This document shows, piece after piece, positions 1-8,199 of a stretch of DNA of 64,000 nt (the first letter of the stretch is position 1; each line of letters begins with the position of its first letter). The DNA comes from Chromatiales bacterium (GTDB lineage: Bacteria > Pseudomonadota > Gammaproteobacteria > UBA6429): positions 62,001-126,000 of the forward strand of contig JALTJN010000177.1 of NCBI GenBank assembly GCA_027076405.1, written 5' to 3'. The position numbers and the translations under genes were made by a program. The notes below the pieces were generated by a model, which had not been told where the DNA came from, ran no database searches, and worked only from the letters and a program-made list of their open reading frames with translations.

Positions 1-203
1 AACTTTGATTGATCACTGTCGAAAATAGCATCGCCCATGCTCGCATCACGCATACTTTTAAGCATCATTTGGATAAAAATACCCTCAAATTGCTTTGCTA
101 CCTGCTTTAAAGATGATTGTGGATCCACCCGTGCATGCGCACGCATTTCATTTAAACCACTAAAATCTGTATATGTCGGGTTGTTAAGCGTTGCACTCTG
201 CAT
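1..203 (-). CDS. flgJ: Flagellar rod-binding protein FlgJ, N-terminal part (cut by window edge)
   Basis: The reading frame runs off the left edge, so only the first 67 codons are visible. They contain the FlgJ rod-binding signature KQFEGIFIQMMLKSMRDA, which follows a short variable N-terminus. FlgJ is the periplasmic rod scaffold; in many Gammaproteobacteria it also carries a C-terminal peptidoglycan hydrolase, which cannot be judged here. The ATG at 203 has a GAGG ribosome site 7 bases upstream. It is the last visible gene of the flgB-flgJ series but is separated from flgI by an unusual 317-base spacer. Confidence 0.9.
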   Translation of the reverse strand, partial: MQSATLNNPTYTDFSGLNEMRAHARVDPQSSLKQVAKQFEGIFIQMMLKSMRDASMGDAIFDSDQSK

Positions 204-520
204 TTTTCTGCCTCATCTATTCAAATAGTTAAGTTGCAGAAAGCGTGCCAATTTTTTAAAAGAGGAAATATAAAGATTGGATATTTAACGCAAAGGACGC
301 AGAGGCGCAAAGAAAAACCTATTATTTCGAGCTTCATGTTCGAGATATATCAAACTAAAAAGCTTAATTTTATAAATGCACCACGGCGGGAAGGTACCGG
401 AGTCACATTAAATCAAAATATAGACTTTTCAATTAAAGCAATACTAAGTTTAAAGTATATGTGTAAAAGCAAAAGTGACTCCGGCACCTAAAAAGACCTT
501 TACGTTAATTGCTTTGCTAA
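204..520. other. Repeat-bearing spacer between flgI and flgJ
   Basis: No credible gene is seen. The spacer holds a copy of a widespread direct-repeat-like motif at about 287-313 (ACGCAAAGGACGCAGAGG) and an inverted-repeat pair at 393-406 and 475-488. flgI and flgJ are normally almost contiguous, so this stretch looks like an insertion of small repeated elements into the operon. Confidence 0.6.
393..488. repeat. Inverted repeat, possible miniature element
   Basis: GGTACCGGAGTCAC at 393-406 pairs with GTGACTCCGGCACC at 475-488 (13 of 14 positions complementary), enclosing about 68 AT-rich bases. The GC-rich ends stand out sharply from their surroundings, as in MITE or REP-type elements. No transposase is present. 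Confidence 0.5.
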
Positions 521-1633
521 TTAAATCACAACCAACTCGGCATTCAGAGCACCGGCTTCTTTAAGTGCTTCAAGGATAGCAACCAGATCACCCGGAGCAA
601 GACCAAGCTCATTCATACCTCGAACAACATCATCGAGTGTTGGGCTATCCTGTATTTTAAAAGTGCGGTTGTTCTGGTTAATTTTAAGATCCGAAGTTGG
701 AGTAACGACTGTTTGTCCGCTGTCTGCAAATGGCTGGCTGACATTATTACCTTCTGTAATGGTCACGGTTAAATTACCATGTGACACTGCCGCAGGTAAG
801 ATATGAACATTTTGTCCAATAATAACCGTACCTGTGCGGGAATTAATAACAATTCTGGCTGCTGGAACAGCCGGTTTAATCGTCATATTTTCTAACATCG
901 AGATAAAAGCAACCCGCTGAGAGCTATCTTCCGGTGAATTAACAACAATTGAACCAGCATCTTTTGCATAAGATGTTCCGGGACCTATAGTATTGTTAAT
1001 CACATGTACCAGACGATTTGCTGTAGTAAAATCCGGTTTAAACAAATTAAGTACAACTTCTTTATTTAAACCAAAAGGAGTATCTATCGCACGCTCAACC
1101 ATGGCGCCATTTAAGATACGACCAACACTCGGTACATTAACAGTAATACGTGAACCATCATTACCTTCTGCACCAAAGCCACTTACTACAACACTGCCTT
1201 GTGCTATTGCATAGATATTATTGTCTGCCCCTTTTAAAGGTGTCATCAGTAAGCTGCCACCACGTAAACTTTTTGCACTCCCGACAGAAGACAAGGTGAC
1301 ATCAATTTTCATTCCTTCTTTAGCAAACGGTGGAAGTTCTGCATGAATAGCGACTGCGGCAACATTTTTCGCTTGCAGTGTCACGCCGGTAGGGATATTG
1401 ACACCTAAACGGGACAACATACTTCTTAAGCTTTGTGTTGTCACTTCACCAGAGCCATCACCTGTCCCGTTTAAACCAACCACTAAACCATAACCAATTA
1501 ACTGATTACTCCGTACACCTTCTACCCTGGTTAAATCTTTTACCCGCTCTGCACTTGCAGATCCTGAACCAAGACTCAATAACAAAACAATGCCGGCAAA
1601 AATAGTAAAGCTTAAGTCTTTTCCTGATAACAT
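521..1633 (-). CDS. flgI: Flagellar P-ring protein FlgI
   Basis: FlgI forms the peptidoglycan-level bushing around the flagellar rod. The 370-residue product matches the family length. It starts with a cleavable signal peptide (hydrophobic 9-24, cleavage likely after ASA near residue 28), followed by the family opening ERVKDLTRVEGVRSNQLIGY. The ATG at 1633 is preceded by GGAG with 6 bases spacing. It lies directly downstream of flgH in the basal-body operon and depends on FlgA, also in this window, as its assembly chaperone. Confidence 0.97.
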   Translation of the reverse strand: MLSGKDLSFTIFAGIVLLLSLGSGSASAERVKDLTRVEGVRSNQLIGYGLVVGLNGTGDGSGEVTTQSLRSMLSRLGVNIPTGVTLQAKNVAAVAIHAELPPFAKEGMKIDVTLSSVGSAKSLRGGSLLMTPLKGADNNIYAIAQGSVVVSGFGAEGNDGSRITVNVPSVGRILNGAMVERAIDTPFGLNKEVVLNLFKPDFTTANRLVHVINNTIGPGTSYAKDAGSIVVNSPEDSSQRVAFISMLENMTIKPAVPAARIVINSRTGTVIIGQNVHILPAAVSHGNLTVTITEGNNVSQPFADSGQTVVTPTSDLKINQNNRTFKIQDSPTLDDVVRGMNELGLAPGDLVAILEALKEAGALNAELVVI

Positions 1634-1657
1634 TTTATTCTCCAGTGATACTAACTA

Positions 1658-2344
1658 TTAATAAGGCCATGCCTGACTTTGAAAGAAGCGCCCCAAAGGT
1701 CCCATTTTATTTGCCTGAGATAAAGAACCCTTACCGCCATAAGCCATGTGAACATTTGCAACACGGGTTGATTTGATTGAGTTATCCTGCTCAATATCTT
1801 GAGGACGAACAATACCAATGAAACGAACGTACTCATCAGACTGATTAAGCAACATCATCTTTTCACCGCGAACAACCAGATTATTATTAGGTAGCACATC
1901 AGCAACAGTAACTGAAATTTTCCCATTGAAACTACTGTTCATGGCACTGGTTCCCTGACCACTAAACTCACGTTCGCCTTTAAATTTATTATTTAAAATT
2001 TCAACGCCATCCTTTTTTACTTCCTGCCCGGCTAATGTTGGCCCGGGTAATTCAACTTTATTATCTTTAGAACTGTTGGTATTTGATGTTGCACTTGCAT
2101 TTGTATTTTCAATTAAAATAATAGTTAACACATCACCAACATATTTTGCTGTTGTATCAGAAAACAAACCAACCCGCATACCCTGTTGATAGATAGAGCC
2201 ATTATCTTTACGCGCAATATTTAATACTCTTTGTTTTACCGGTTTAAAATCTGCATGTTCTTTTTTTACGTCAATGGGTTTTAAACATCCCGTCAAAATA
2301 AAAGCAAAAGACAGAGGTAAAAGTAGCTGTTTAAAAATCATCAT
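1658..2344 (-). CDS. flgH: Flagellar L-ring lipoprotein FlgH
   Basis: FlgH forms the outer-membrane ring through which the rod exits. A lipoprotein signal is clear: hydrophobic stretch then the lipobox LTGC with the modified Cys at residue 20 from the chosen start. The C-terminus ends SQAWPY, close to the usual FlgH ending. I chose the ATG at 2344 because AGGA lies 7 bases upstream; an in-frame ATG at 2359 has no ribosome site. Length 228 residues is normal. It sits between flgG and flgI. Confidence 0.95.
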   Translation of the reverse strand: MMIFKQLLLPLSFAFILTGCLKPIDVKKEHADFKPVKQRVLNIARKDNGSIYQQGMRVGLFSDTTAKYVGDVLTIILIENTNASATSNTNSSKDNKVELPGPTLAGQEVKKDGVEILNNKFKGEREFSGQGTSAMNSSFNGKISVTVADVLPNNNLVVRGEKMMLLNQSDEYVRFIGIVRPQDIEQDNSIKSTRVANVHMAYGGKGSLSQANKMGPLGRFFQSQAWPY

Positions 2345-2371
2345 AATGTATCCTGACATTGAACAAATTAG

Positions 2372-3157
2372 TTACAAGTTATTATTTACATACTGCAGCA
2401 TTTGATCTGCGGTTGAGATAGCTTTTGAATTCATTTCATAAGCACGCTGTGTTTCAATCATATTGACAAGTTCTTCAACCACATTAACATTCGAACTTTC
2501 TACTGAACCTTGTATCAATGAACCTAAATTACTGGTATCCGGGCTACCTACAACCGGTGCGCCACTGGCTCCTGTTTCCATCAACAGATTTCCACCAATA
2601 GACTGCAAGCCTGCGGGGTTAACGAAATCTGCAATTTGAATTACTCCAACCTGAGCCGGTGTCGGGTTACCAGGTTGTGTTACTGAAACAACACCATCTG
2701 AACCAATTGTGATACTTAATGAATTTTCCGGAATAATAATGTCGGGTTGCACACGATAACCGGATGAATTAACCAGCTGGCCAGTTGAATTAACCTGAAA
2801 CTCGCCATTTCGGGTGTATGCAAGATCACCATTGGGTTTTAAAATTTGAAAAAAGCCTTTTCCCTGAATTGCTGTATCAAAAGTATTGTTGGTTTGAATC
2901 AAGTTACCCTGAGTATGGAGTTTTTGAGTGGCAACCGTTCTAACACCTGTACCTAAACTTAAACCCGTTGGTAATTCAGTTTCCTGTGAACTTTGTCCAC
3001 CGGCCTGACGTAAATTTTGATATAACAAATCTTCAAAAACAGCACGGGCACGTTTATAACCTGTGGTATTAACATTTGCCAGATTATTACTGACAACAGA
3101 TAATCTATTCTGCTGCGCTTCTAAACCTGTTTTTGCAATCCATAATGACTGACTCAT
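2372..3157 (-). CDS. flgG: Flagellar distal rod protein FlgG
   Basis: The 261-residue protein has the N-terminal rod/hook motif [14 protein letters not shown] at about 28-41 and the C-terminal coiled segment [19 protein letters not shown] typical of FlgG. It builds the distal rod in the periplasm. GGAG is 7 bases upstream of the ATG. A 79-base spacer separates it from flgF and contains a candidate sigma-54 promoter, so flgG onward may be transcribed separately as well as from flgB. Confidence 0.98.
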   Translation of the reverse strand: MSQSLWIAKTGLEAQQNRLSVVSNNLANVNTTGYKRARAVFEDLLYQNLRQAGGQSSQETELPTGLSLGTGVRTVATQKLHTQGNLIQTNNTFDTAIQGKGFFQILKPNGDLAYTRNGEFQVNSTGQLVNSSGYRVQPDIIIPENSLSITIGSDGVVSVTQPGNPTPAQVGVIQIADFVNPAGLQSIGGNLLMETGASGAPVVGSPDTSNLGSLIQGSVESSNVNVVEELVNMIETQRAYEMNSKAISTADQMLQYVNNNL

Positions 3158-3210
3158 TTCTTTTCTCCAAAACCTGCTTTTATGTCACATGCTGTAATAT
3201 ATTTAAAAAA

Positions 3211-3227
3211 TGCATTTACTATGCCAA
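3211..3227 (-). promoter_or_regulatory. Candidate sigma-54 promoter upstream of flgG
   Basis: The minus strand reads TTGGCATAGTAAATGCA: GG and GC are separated by the required 10 bases, with one mismatch in the -12 element (ATGC for TTGC). It lies 54 bases upstream of the flgG start codon, in the only sizeable gap in this part of the operon. Confidence 0.5.
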
Positions 3228-3236
3228 TCATAGTGT

Positions 3237-3977
3237 TTAACCAAGCCTCATCATTTGAGCTGCTTGCGCATTATTTTCTTCTGCGGTTTTAAGCATTTTA
3301 ATTTGCATTTCAAACTGTCGTGATAACTCAATCATATTTACAAGTGCCGCTGCTGCATTAACATTACTTGTTTCGATTGTTCCTGAGACAATCGAGACAG
3401 TGTTATCCGAAGCAGCATTCTCACCATTTTTTAACACAAATAATCCTTGTTCATTACGCACAAGATCTTTAATGTCCGGATTAACTAATTTAAGTTTATC
3501 TATAACCGTTGAACCACCACCGCCATCACCAATTTGTGTAATGCTGATTGTGCCGTCTTTACCAATATCAATTTTTGCTGCTTCAGGGATAGTGATGGGA
3601 CCACTTTCACCAAGAATAATATGACCTGCTCCGTTTTGTAATACACCTGCACTGTCTGTTCTTAAATCACCTGCCCGGGTATAGGCTTCTGTTCCATCTT
3701 TAGCTTGCACGGCAAGAAAACCTTGTCCGGCAATCGCAATATCAAGATCACGTCCTGTTGTACTCATTGCACCCTGTTTAAAATCAATGCCTGGTTTTTC
3801 AGTCATTGAATAAACTCGCGTAGGATGACCTGCACCAAACACCGGCATACTTCTGGCCGCAGCAAGATCTGCGCGAAAACCGGTTGTGCTGATATTGGCC
3901 AGATTATTTGAGTTAATCGCTTGAGCCAGCATATTCTGCTTGGCTCCTGACATGGCGACATACAACATACGATCCAT
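3237..3977 (-). CDS. flgF: Flagellar proximal rod protein FlgF
   Basis: The 246-residue product begins MDRMLYVAMSGAKQN and carries the rod-family motif NSNNLANISTTGFRADL near residues 23-39 and the C-terminal amphipathic segment ALVNMIELSRQFEMQIK. It forms part of the proximal rod. It lies 20 bases downstream of flgE, with AGGA in front of the ATG, consistent with co-transcription. Confidence 0.97.
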   Translation of the reverse strand: MDRMLYVAMSGAKQNMLAQAINSNNLANISTTGFRADLAAARSMPVFGAGHPTRVYSMTEKPGIDFKQGAMSTTGRDLDIAIAGQGFLAVQAKDGTEAYTRAGDLRTDSAGVLQNGAGHIILGESGPITIPEAAKIDIGKDGTISITQIGDGGGGSTVIDKLKLVNPDIKDLVRNEQGLFVLKNGENAASDNTVSIVSGTIETSNVNAAAALVNMIELSRQFEMQIKMLKTAEENNAQAAQMMRLG

Positions 3978-3997
3978 TTTCTTATCCTGTTTTAATC

Positions 3998-5266
3998 TTA
4001 ACGAATATTAATAACGGTTTGAGTAACGGCATCAGCTGTTGAGATAACCTGTGCATTTGCCTGAAAATTACGTTGCGCCGTTATCATGTTGACTAATTGC
4101 CCTGTCAGATCAACATTTGATCCCTCCAGTGCACCAGACTGAATTAAACCTAAACTACCTGATCCCGGTGTACCAATAAGTGCAGGGCCGGAGTCAAAAC
4201 TTTCTGCCCAGTTAGAATCGCCCAACTGACGCAAACCATTTGGATTAGAAAAATTCGATAAGGTAACCTGACCAAGGGTACGGTTCTGACCATTGGTGAA
4301 TCTGGCGCGAACAATACCAGTGTCATCAATATCAATCCCGGTTAAGCGACCCGAGGTATAACCGTTTTGTTTAATACCGTTAACCGTAAACGCACCACCA
4401 AATTGAGTAACTGGAACAGCACCCTGCAGGTCCATCGTAAACTGAAGTGGATCTGCACCTGTACCGGTATCAATCGCAGGGAAAGCAATTTTACCCGGAG
4501 GTACAGCAATACCGTTAATATGAGATAAAGAACCGGCACCATCAAACTTGATTTTATCCGGATTAAATAATCCGGTAGCAGGATCGGCAGGACCTCTTAA
4601 ATGTTTTCCGTTAATAAAGGTATGTAATTCCCATTCATTAGGAACAGCAGTTTTAACGTAGTACATACTTGCTAACGCAGGTGTACCTAATGAATCATAA
4701 ACCGTGAGTGAAGTTGAATGAGTGAACGATGATGGACGTTCAGGATCAAAAGGATATGTATTTGGTGGAGCCTCTGAACTGTCCAGATTAACGGCAACTT
4801 CAACCAGGTTTGTTGCACTTGGTGGAATGTTTGAAGAGTCCAGTCGTAATGGACCTGCTGCTCCGGTTATGGCGCCATTTTCATCTGCCACATTAACAAT
4901 CATTTTTTGATCATTACTGTTTACAATATAACCTTCTCTATCCGCCTGAAACTGGCCAGAACGTGAATACACTCTTGAACCATTGTCTTCGAGTATAAAA
5001 AATCCCTGGCCGTTAATTGCCATATCAAGTTTACTGTCGGTAAAACCAACATTACCTTGTGTGAATAACTGATCAACCGAAGCAAGTCGAACACCTGCAC
5101 CAATTGAATTTGCTGTTCCACCTGAACTTGAAGCAGCATAAACATCGGAAAAGTTTGCCCGTGATTGTTTAAAACCCGTGGTACTGGCATTTGCTACATT
5201 ATTACCGATAATACGAAGTTCTTGTGCGGCGGCATTAATACCACTGAGTGCTGAGCGAAATGGCAT
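3998..5266 (-). CDS. flgE: Flagellar hook protein FlgE
   Basis: The 422-residue protein opens MPFRSALSGINAAAQELR, has the conserved GNNVANASTTGFKQSRA motif, a long variable central hook domain, and the C-terminal GSNVDLTGQLVNMITAQRNF segment. It polymerises into the universal joint under the control of FlgD. A strong GAGGAG ribosome site precedes the ATG. The gene is separated from flgD by 58 bases that contain a perfect 12-base palindrome. Confidence 0.98.
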   Translation of the reverse strand: MPFRSALSGINAAAQELRIIGNNVANASTTGFKQSRANFSDVYAASSSGGTANSIGAGVRLASVDQLFTQGNVGFTDSKLDMAINGQGFFILEDNGSRVYSRSGQFQADREGYIVNSNDQKMIVNVADENGAITGAAGPLRLDSSNIPPSATNLVEVAVNLDSSEAPPNTYPFDPERPSSFTHSTSLTVYDSLGTPALASMYYVKTAVPNEWELHTFINGKHLRGPADPATGLFNPDKIKFDGAGSLSHINGIAVPPGKIAFPAIDTGTGADPLQFTMDLQGAVPVTQFGGAFTVNGIKQNGYTSGRLTGIDIDDTGIVRARFTNGQNRTLGQVTLSNFSNPNGLRQLGDSNWAESFDSGPALIGTPGSGSLGLIQSGALEGSNVDLTGQLVNMITAQRNFQANAQVISTADAVTQTVINIR

Positions 5267-5294
5267 GATGAATCTCCTCTCTATATATTCAACT

Positions 5295-5322
5295 AAAAAT
5301 ATTTATAACGATAAATATTTTT
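5295..5322. repeat. Perfect AT-only hairpin between flgD and flgE
   Basis: AAAAATATTTAT, loop AACG, ATAAATATTTTT: two perfect 12-base arms with a 4-base loop. It could be an mRNA stability or processing element within the operon. No U-tract after a GC-rich stem is present, so it is not a classical terminator. Confidence 0.6.
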
Positions 5323-5324
5323 AT

Positions 5325-6002
5325 CTACAAAATTTCTTTTACGTCAGCCAATCCTGCTGAACCTGCATTAGCCAGAGTAAGTGAAACACCCTGACCACCT
5401 GAACCTAATGAAACACTTTGTACCGTATCACTGATTAAAGTCTTTAAAGATTCTGACTTACCATCAACCATGGCAACGGCATTAATAGAATAATTTCCTG
5501 AGGTAGCTTTTTTACCACCCTCTAGCATCCCATCCCATTTAAAGTGAGCAACACCGGCGGCTTTAGTCCCCAGGTTAATCTCTTTAACCAAGGCTCCACG
5601 GTCATCCAGAATGCTGACTTTTAAATCTGATACATTTTTATCCAGTTCAACCGCTGCATTCATTGGTGTTCCTTCAGATAATGTGCTTTTTGAACCCGAG
5701 ATTAAAACTTTGCGTCCCACCATACTCGAAGCTTGTAATGCCTGACTTGACTTCAACGAGTTTGCTAAACTATTAAAAGAATCTTTAATTTCTTTTAAAC
5801 CGGAAACGGTACTGAATTGCGCCATATCACTTAAGAAGTCACCATTCTCCATCGGTTTCATTGGATCCTGATGGTTCATTTGAGTGGTCATTAACTTTAT
5901 AAAATCTTCCTGACCCAACTTTTGCTCTTTCATTGCTTGCTTGGGCTTTGCTAAACCAAGATTTTCTAAAACTTGCATATTGGGTTTATTTACACTGTCC
6001 AT
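5325..6002 (-). CDS. flgD: Flagellar hook cap / hook assembly protein FlgD
   Basis: FlgD caps the growing hook. The 225-residue sequence has the diagnostic N-terminal segment GQEDFIKLMTTQMNHQDPMK around residues 31-50, followed by SDMAQFSTVSGLKEI, then a FlgD Ig-like/tudor C-terminal half. AGGAG precedes the ATG. It sits between flgC and flgE, the usual order. Confidence 0.97.
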   Translation of the reverse strand: MDSVNKPNMQVLENLGLAKPKQAMKEQKLGQEDFIKLMTTQMNHQDPMKPMENGDFLSDMAQFSTVSGLKEIKDSFNSLANSLKSSQALQASSMVGRKVLISGSKSTLSEGTPMNAAVELDKNVSDLKVSILDDRGALVKEINLGTKAAGVAHFKWDGMLEGGKKATSGNYSINAVAMVDGKSESLKTLISDTVQSVSLGSGGQGVSLTLANAGSAGLADVKEIL

Positions 6003-6037
6003 TTTAAGACTCCTGATTACTCTTTATTTCAATTCTG

Positions 6038-6454
6038 TTACTGACCTAACGATAAGGTACGCATTAACATTTGTTTTGCTGTATTCATCACTTCAACATT
6101 TGTTTGATAAGAACGTGATGCTGATATCATGTTTGCCATTTCTTCAATCACATTTACATTTGGCATATAAACATAACCTTCTTTATCAGCCAGTGGATGG
6201 CCTGGATTATATTCAGCTCGCGCCGGATCCTGCTTTTCAACAATACCTAAAACTTGTACGCCGACACTGCCATTTTCATCGTCAAATTCATTACTCATCA
6301 TAGTGGCAAATACCGGTTGCCGTGCTTTGTAAATCTGATCTGTACTACTACTTGCACTATTTGCATTCGCTAAATTACTTGAAGTGGTATTTAAACGTAG
6401 TGTTTGTGCATTTAAAGCAGAACCGGCAACATCAAAAATATTAAATAAAGACAT
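6038..6454 (-). CDS. flgC: Flagellar proximal rod protein FlgC
   Basis: The 138-residue product matches FlgC in length and ends: start MSLFNIFDVAGSALNAQTLR, motif TTSSNLANANSASSS, and end segment VNVIEEMANMISASRSYQT. It is a proximal rod component. The start has GAGGAG upstream and lies 2 bases after the flgB stop, showing tight translational coupling. Confidence 0.97.
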   Translation of the reverse strand: MSLFNIFDVAGSALNAQTLRLNTTSSNLANANSASSSTDQIYKARQPVFATMMSNEFDDENGSVGVQVLGIVEKQDPARAEYNPGHPLADKEGYVYMPNVNVIEEMANMISASRSYQTNVEVMNTAKQMLMRTLSLGQ

Positions 6455-6456
6455 GC

Positions 6457-6858
6457 TTACTCTCCTCTAATCGCCGACAAGGTGTTTTTAACCCGACCTG
6501 ACATAATGCGCAAAGTCATTAAATAGCGCATTGAGTTTTCAGTGAACTCGGCCATTTCAACATGAGGTTCAACGGTATTACCATCGAGTGATGCTTGAGT
6601 GGGTTGACGATACATTTCTTCAATACTCCCCATAAACAAACCCTGCGGCTGAATATGTCCGGCTTGAGTCGCTTTTAATGTTGTATTCATACTGCCGTTT
6701 GATACAGATTTTAATGCTGCCTTGAAATCAATATCTCTCGCTTTGTAATTAGGAGTATCTGAATTTGCGAGGTTTTGTGAAAGCAGCTGGGCACGACGTC
6801 CTTGCAGACGCATTGCGTTTTCATGAATTCCAAAAATGTTGTCGATACTAATTGCCAT
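6457..6858 (-). CDS. flgB: Flagellar proximal rod protein FlgB
   Basis: First gene of the basal-body operon. The 133-residue product starts MAISIDNIFGIHENAMRLQ and has the rod motif LSQNLANSDTPNYKARDIDF. I chose the ATG at 6858 because family members begin here and GAGG lies 10 bases upstream; an open frame to 6921 would place the start inside the sigma-54 promoter. FlgB, with FlgC and FlgF, forms the proximal rod. Confidence 0.95.
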   Translation of the reverse strand: MAISIDNIFGIHENAMRLQGRRAQLLSQNLANSDTPNYKARDIDFKAALKSVSNGSMNTTLKATQAGHIQPQGLFMGSIEEMYRQPTQASLDGNTVEPHVEMAEFTENSMRYLMTLRIMSGRVKNTLSAIRGE

Positions 6859-6891
6859 TTGTTCCATACCTCGTTTGTCTAGTGAGGTAAG

Positions 6892-6908
6892 TGCAACTGT
6901 CGTGCCAA
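6892..6908 (-). promoter_or_regulatory. Sigma-54 promoter of the flgB operon
   Basis: The minus strand reads TTGGCACGACAGTTGCA, an exact match to the -24/-12 consensus (TGGCACG-N4-TTGCA) with GG-N10-GC spacing. It lies about 35 bases upstream of the flgB start codon. This implies control by RpoN and a flagellar activator of the FlrC/FleQ type, which is not in the window. Confidence 0.88.
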
Positions 6909-7103
6909 ACAACTTAAACAATAGATATCAATAAGTTAAGTTGGTAATGGGGCGCTGAAAAGTCTTTTAAGCGGCAACAACAAACCTTACCGGCAAATTA
7001 ATTGCCGTAAGATGTGAATGTATTCAAATGTGAGAGTTTATAAAATAGGAATCAGCACAGAGCGTGCAGACTGTTAGTTTAGCGCTTAATAGTCGCTAAT
7101 TAA

Positions 7104-7320
7104 CCTGAGCCAGGGATAAGAGACGCTCGTCATTCCCGCATGCTTTTCATCCTTCGGGTACAGGTGAGCGGGAATCCAGTGACTCGAACTTTAGATGGTC
7201 CAGACCTGCTTCTCGACTGCGCCAGTCTCACCTTCTTCCGGCTAATAGCATGCCGGAATAATGGTATTTTTTATATTCAGGCTAACCAATCAATATAGCT
7301 TTTCTTATCCCAGGCTCAGG
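7104..7320. mobile_element. MITE-like element between flgB and cheR
   Basis: Terminal inverted repeats CCTGAGCCAGGGATAAGA (7104-7121) and its complement CTTATCCCAGGCTCAGG (to 7320) bound 217 bases, with TTAA directly flanking both ends, as in a 4-base target duplication. There is no coding capacity. The interior holds a second inverted pair, ATTCCCGC and GCGGGAAT. The right TTAA overlaps the cheR stop codon. Confidence 0.65.
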
Positions 7321-8151
7321 TTAATTGTTTAAACGATAAACCACACCATCAGGATAGCGTTTCATACCATAGGCTTTGGTATAACCCGTTGGCGATTCCG
7401 AGCCACCAAGAATCAGTGTACCACCGGGTTTTAAAATTTGTGCCATGCGCTCAAGTATGTCTTTTTTCATTTCAGTAGAAAAATAAATTAATACATTACG
7501 ACAAAAAATAATATCGAACTTTCCTAAAAGCGTATAACTATTTAACAAATTTAATTCTGTAAATCGTGTACGTTTCATGATCTCGGGATTAATTGCCCAA
7601 TCATCACCTTTTTTACTAAAAAATTTATCACGCCGCTCCGGAGATAACCCTCTAACAACACTCAACTCATCATATAAACCAAGCTTTGCTTTATTAACAA
7701 CAGTTTGTGATATATCTGTACCAACAATTTCAACATTAGAAGTTAACTTACCAGGATTGGATTGTTGAAATTCAGATACTGTCATACTGATTGAAAAGGC
7801 TTCTTGCCCGGTTGAACTTGCCGCAGACCATATTTTAATGGGTGATTTTTTTTCTGCTAACTCAGGTAACAATTCTTTTTTTAATATTTCGAAAGGATAG
7901 ACATCACGAAACCACATCGTTTCATTCGTTGTCATGGCATCAATCACTTTTTCACGTAACTTGCGATCATTTCCTTTTACTAATGTTGCCATCATTTCAG
8001 AAAGAGCGGGAAACCCGAATTCTTCCGTCACTCTTTTAAGGCGGCTGGTTACAAGATAGTGCTTGTTTTCACCCAAAACGATGCCGCACGCATCTTCAAG
8101 ATAACGTCTAAAAGTATTATATTCATTTACTGCTATTGGTGATTGATCCAC
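7321..8151 (-). CDS. cheR: Chemotaxis protein methyltransferase CheR
   Basis: CheR methylates glutamates on chemoreceptors using S-adenosylmethionine. The 276-residue protein has the N-terminal helical CheR domain (about 5-75) and the methyltransferase domain with IKIWSAASSTGQEAFSISM, and IIFCRNVLIYF near the C-terminus. The start is GTG at 8151. It lies 48 bases downstream of cheV and is probably co-transcribed with it from the sigma-28 promoter near 9170. Confidence 0.96.
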   Translation of the reverse strand: MDQSPIAVNEYNTFRRYLEDACGIVLGENKHYLVTSRLKRVTEEFGFPALSEMMATLVKGNDRKLREKVIDAMTTNETMWFRDVYPFEILKKELLPELAEKKSPIKIWSAASSTGQEAFSISMTVSEFQQSNPGKLTSNVEIVGTDISQTVVNKAKLGLYDELSVVRGLSPERRDKFFSKKGDDWAINPEIMKRTRFTELNLLNSYTLLGKFDIIFCRNVLIYFSTEMKKDILERMAQILKPGGTLILGGSESPTGYTKAYGMKRYPDGVVYRLNN

Positions 8152-8199
8152 GGGATACTTACTAACCTTTATATTAATTTTAGTTATTTCAGTTTAAAA

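Noticed and set aside
37..228. Open frame on the plus strand at the left edge
   Set aside because: It is antisense to flgJ, whose minus-strand product matches the rod-binding domain, and has no ribosome site.
234..491. 85-codon open frame in the flgI-flgJ spacer
   Set aside because: It reads through both repeat elements, has no domain features and no ribosome site.
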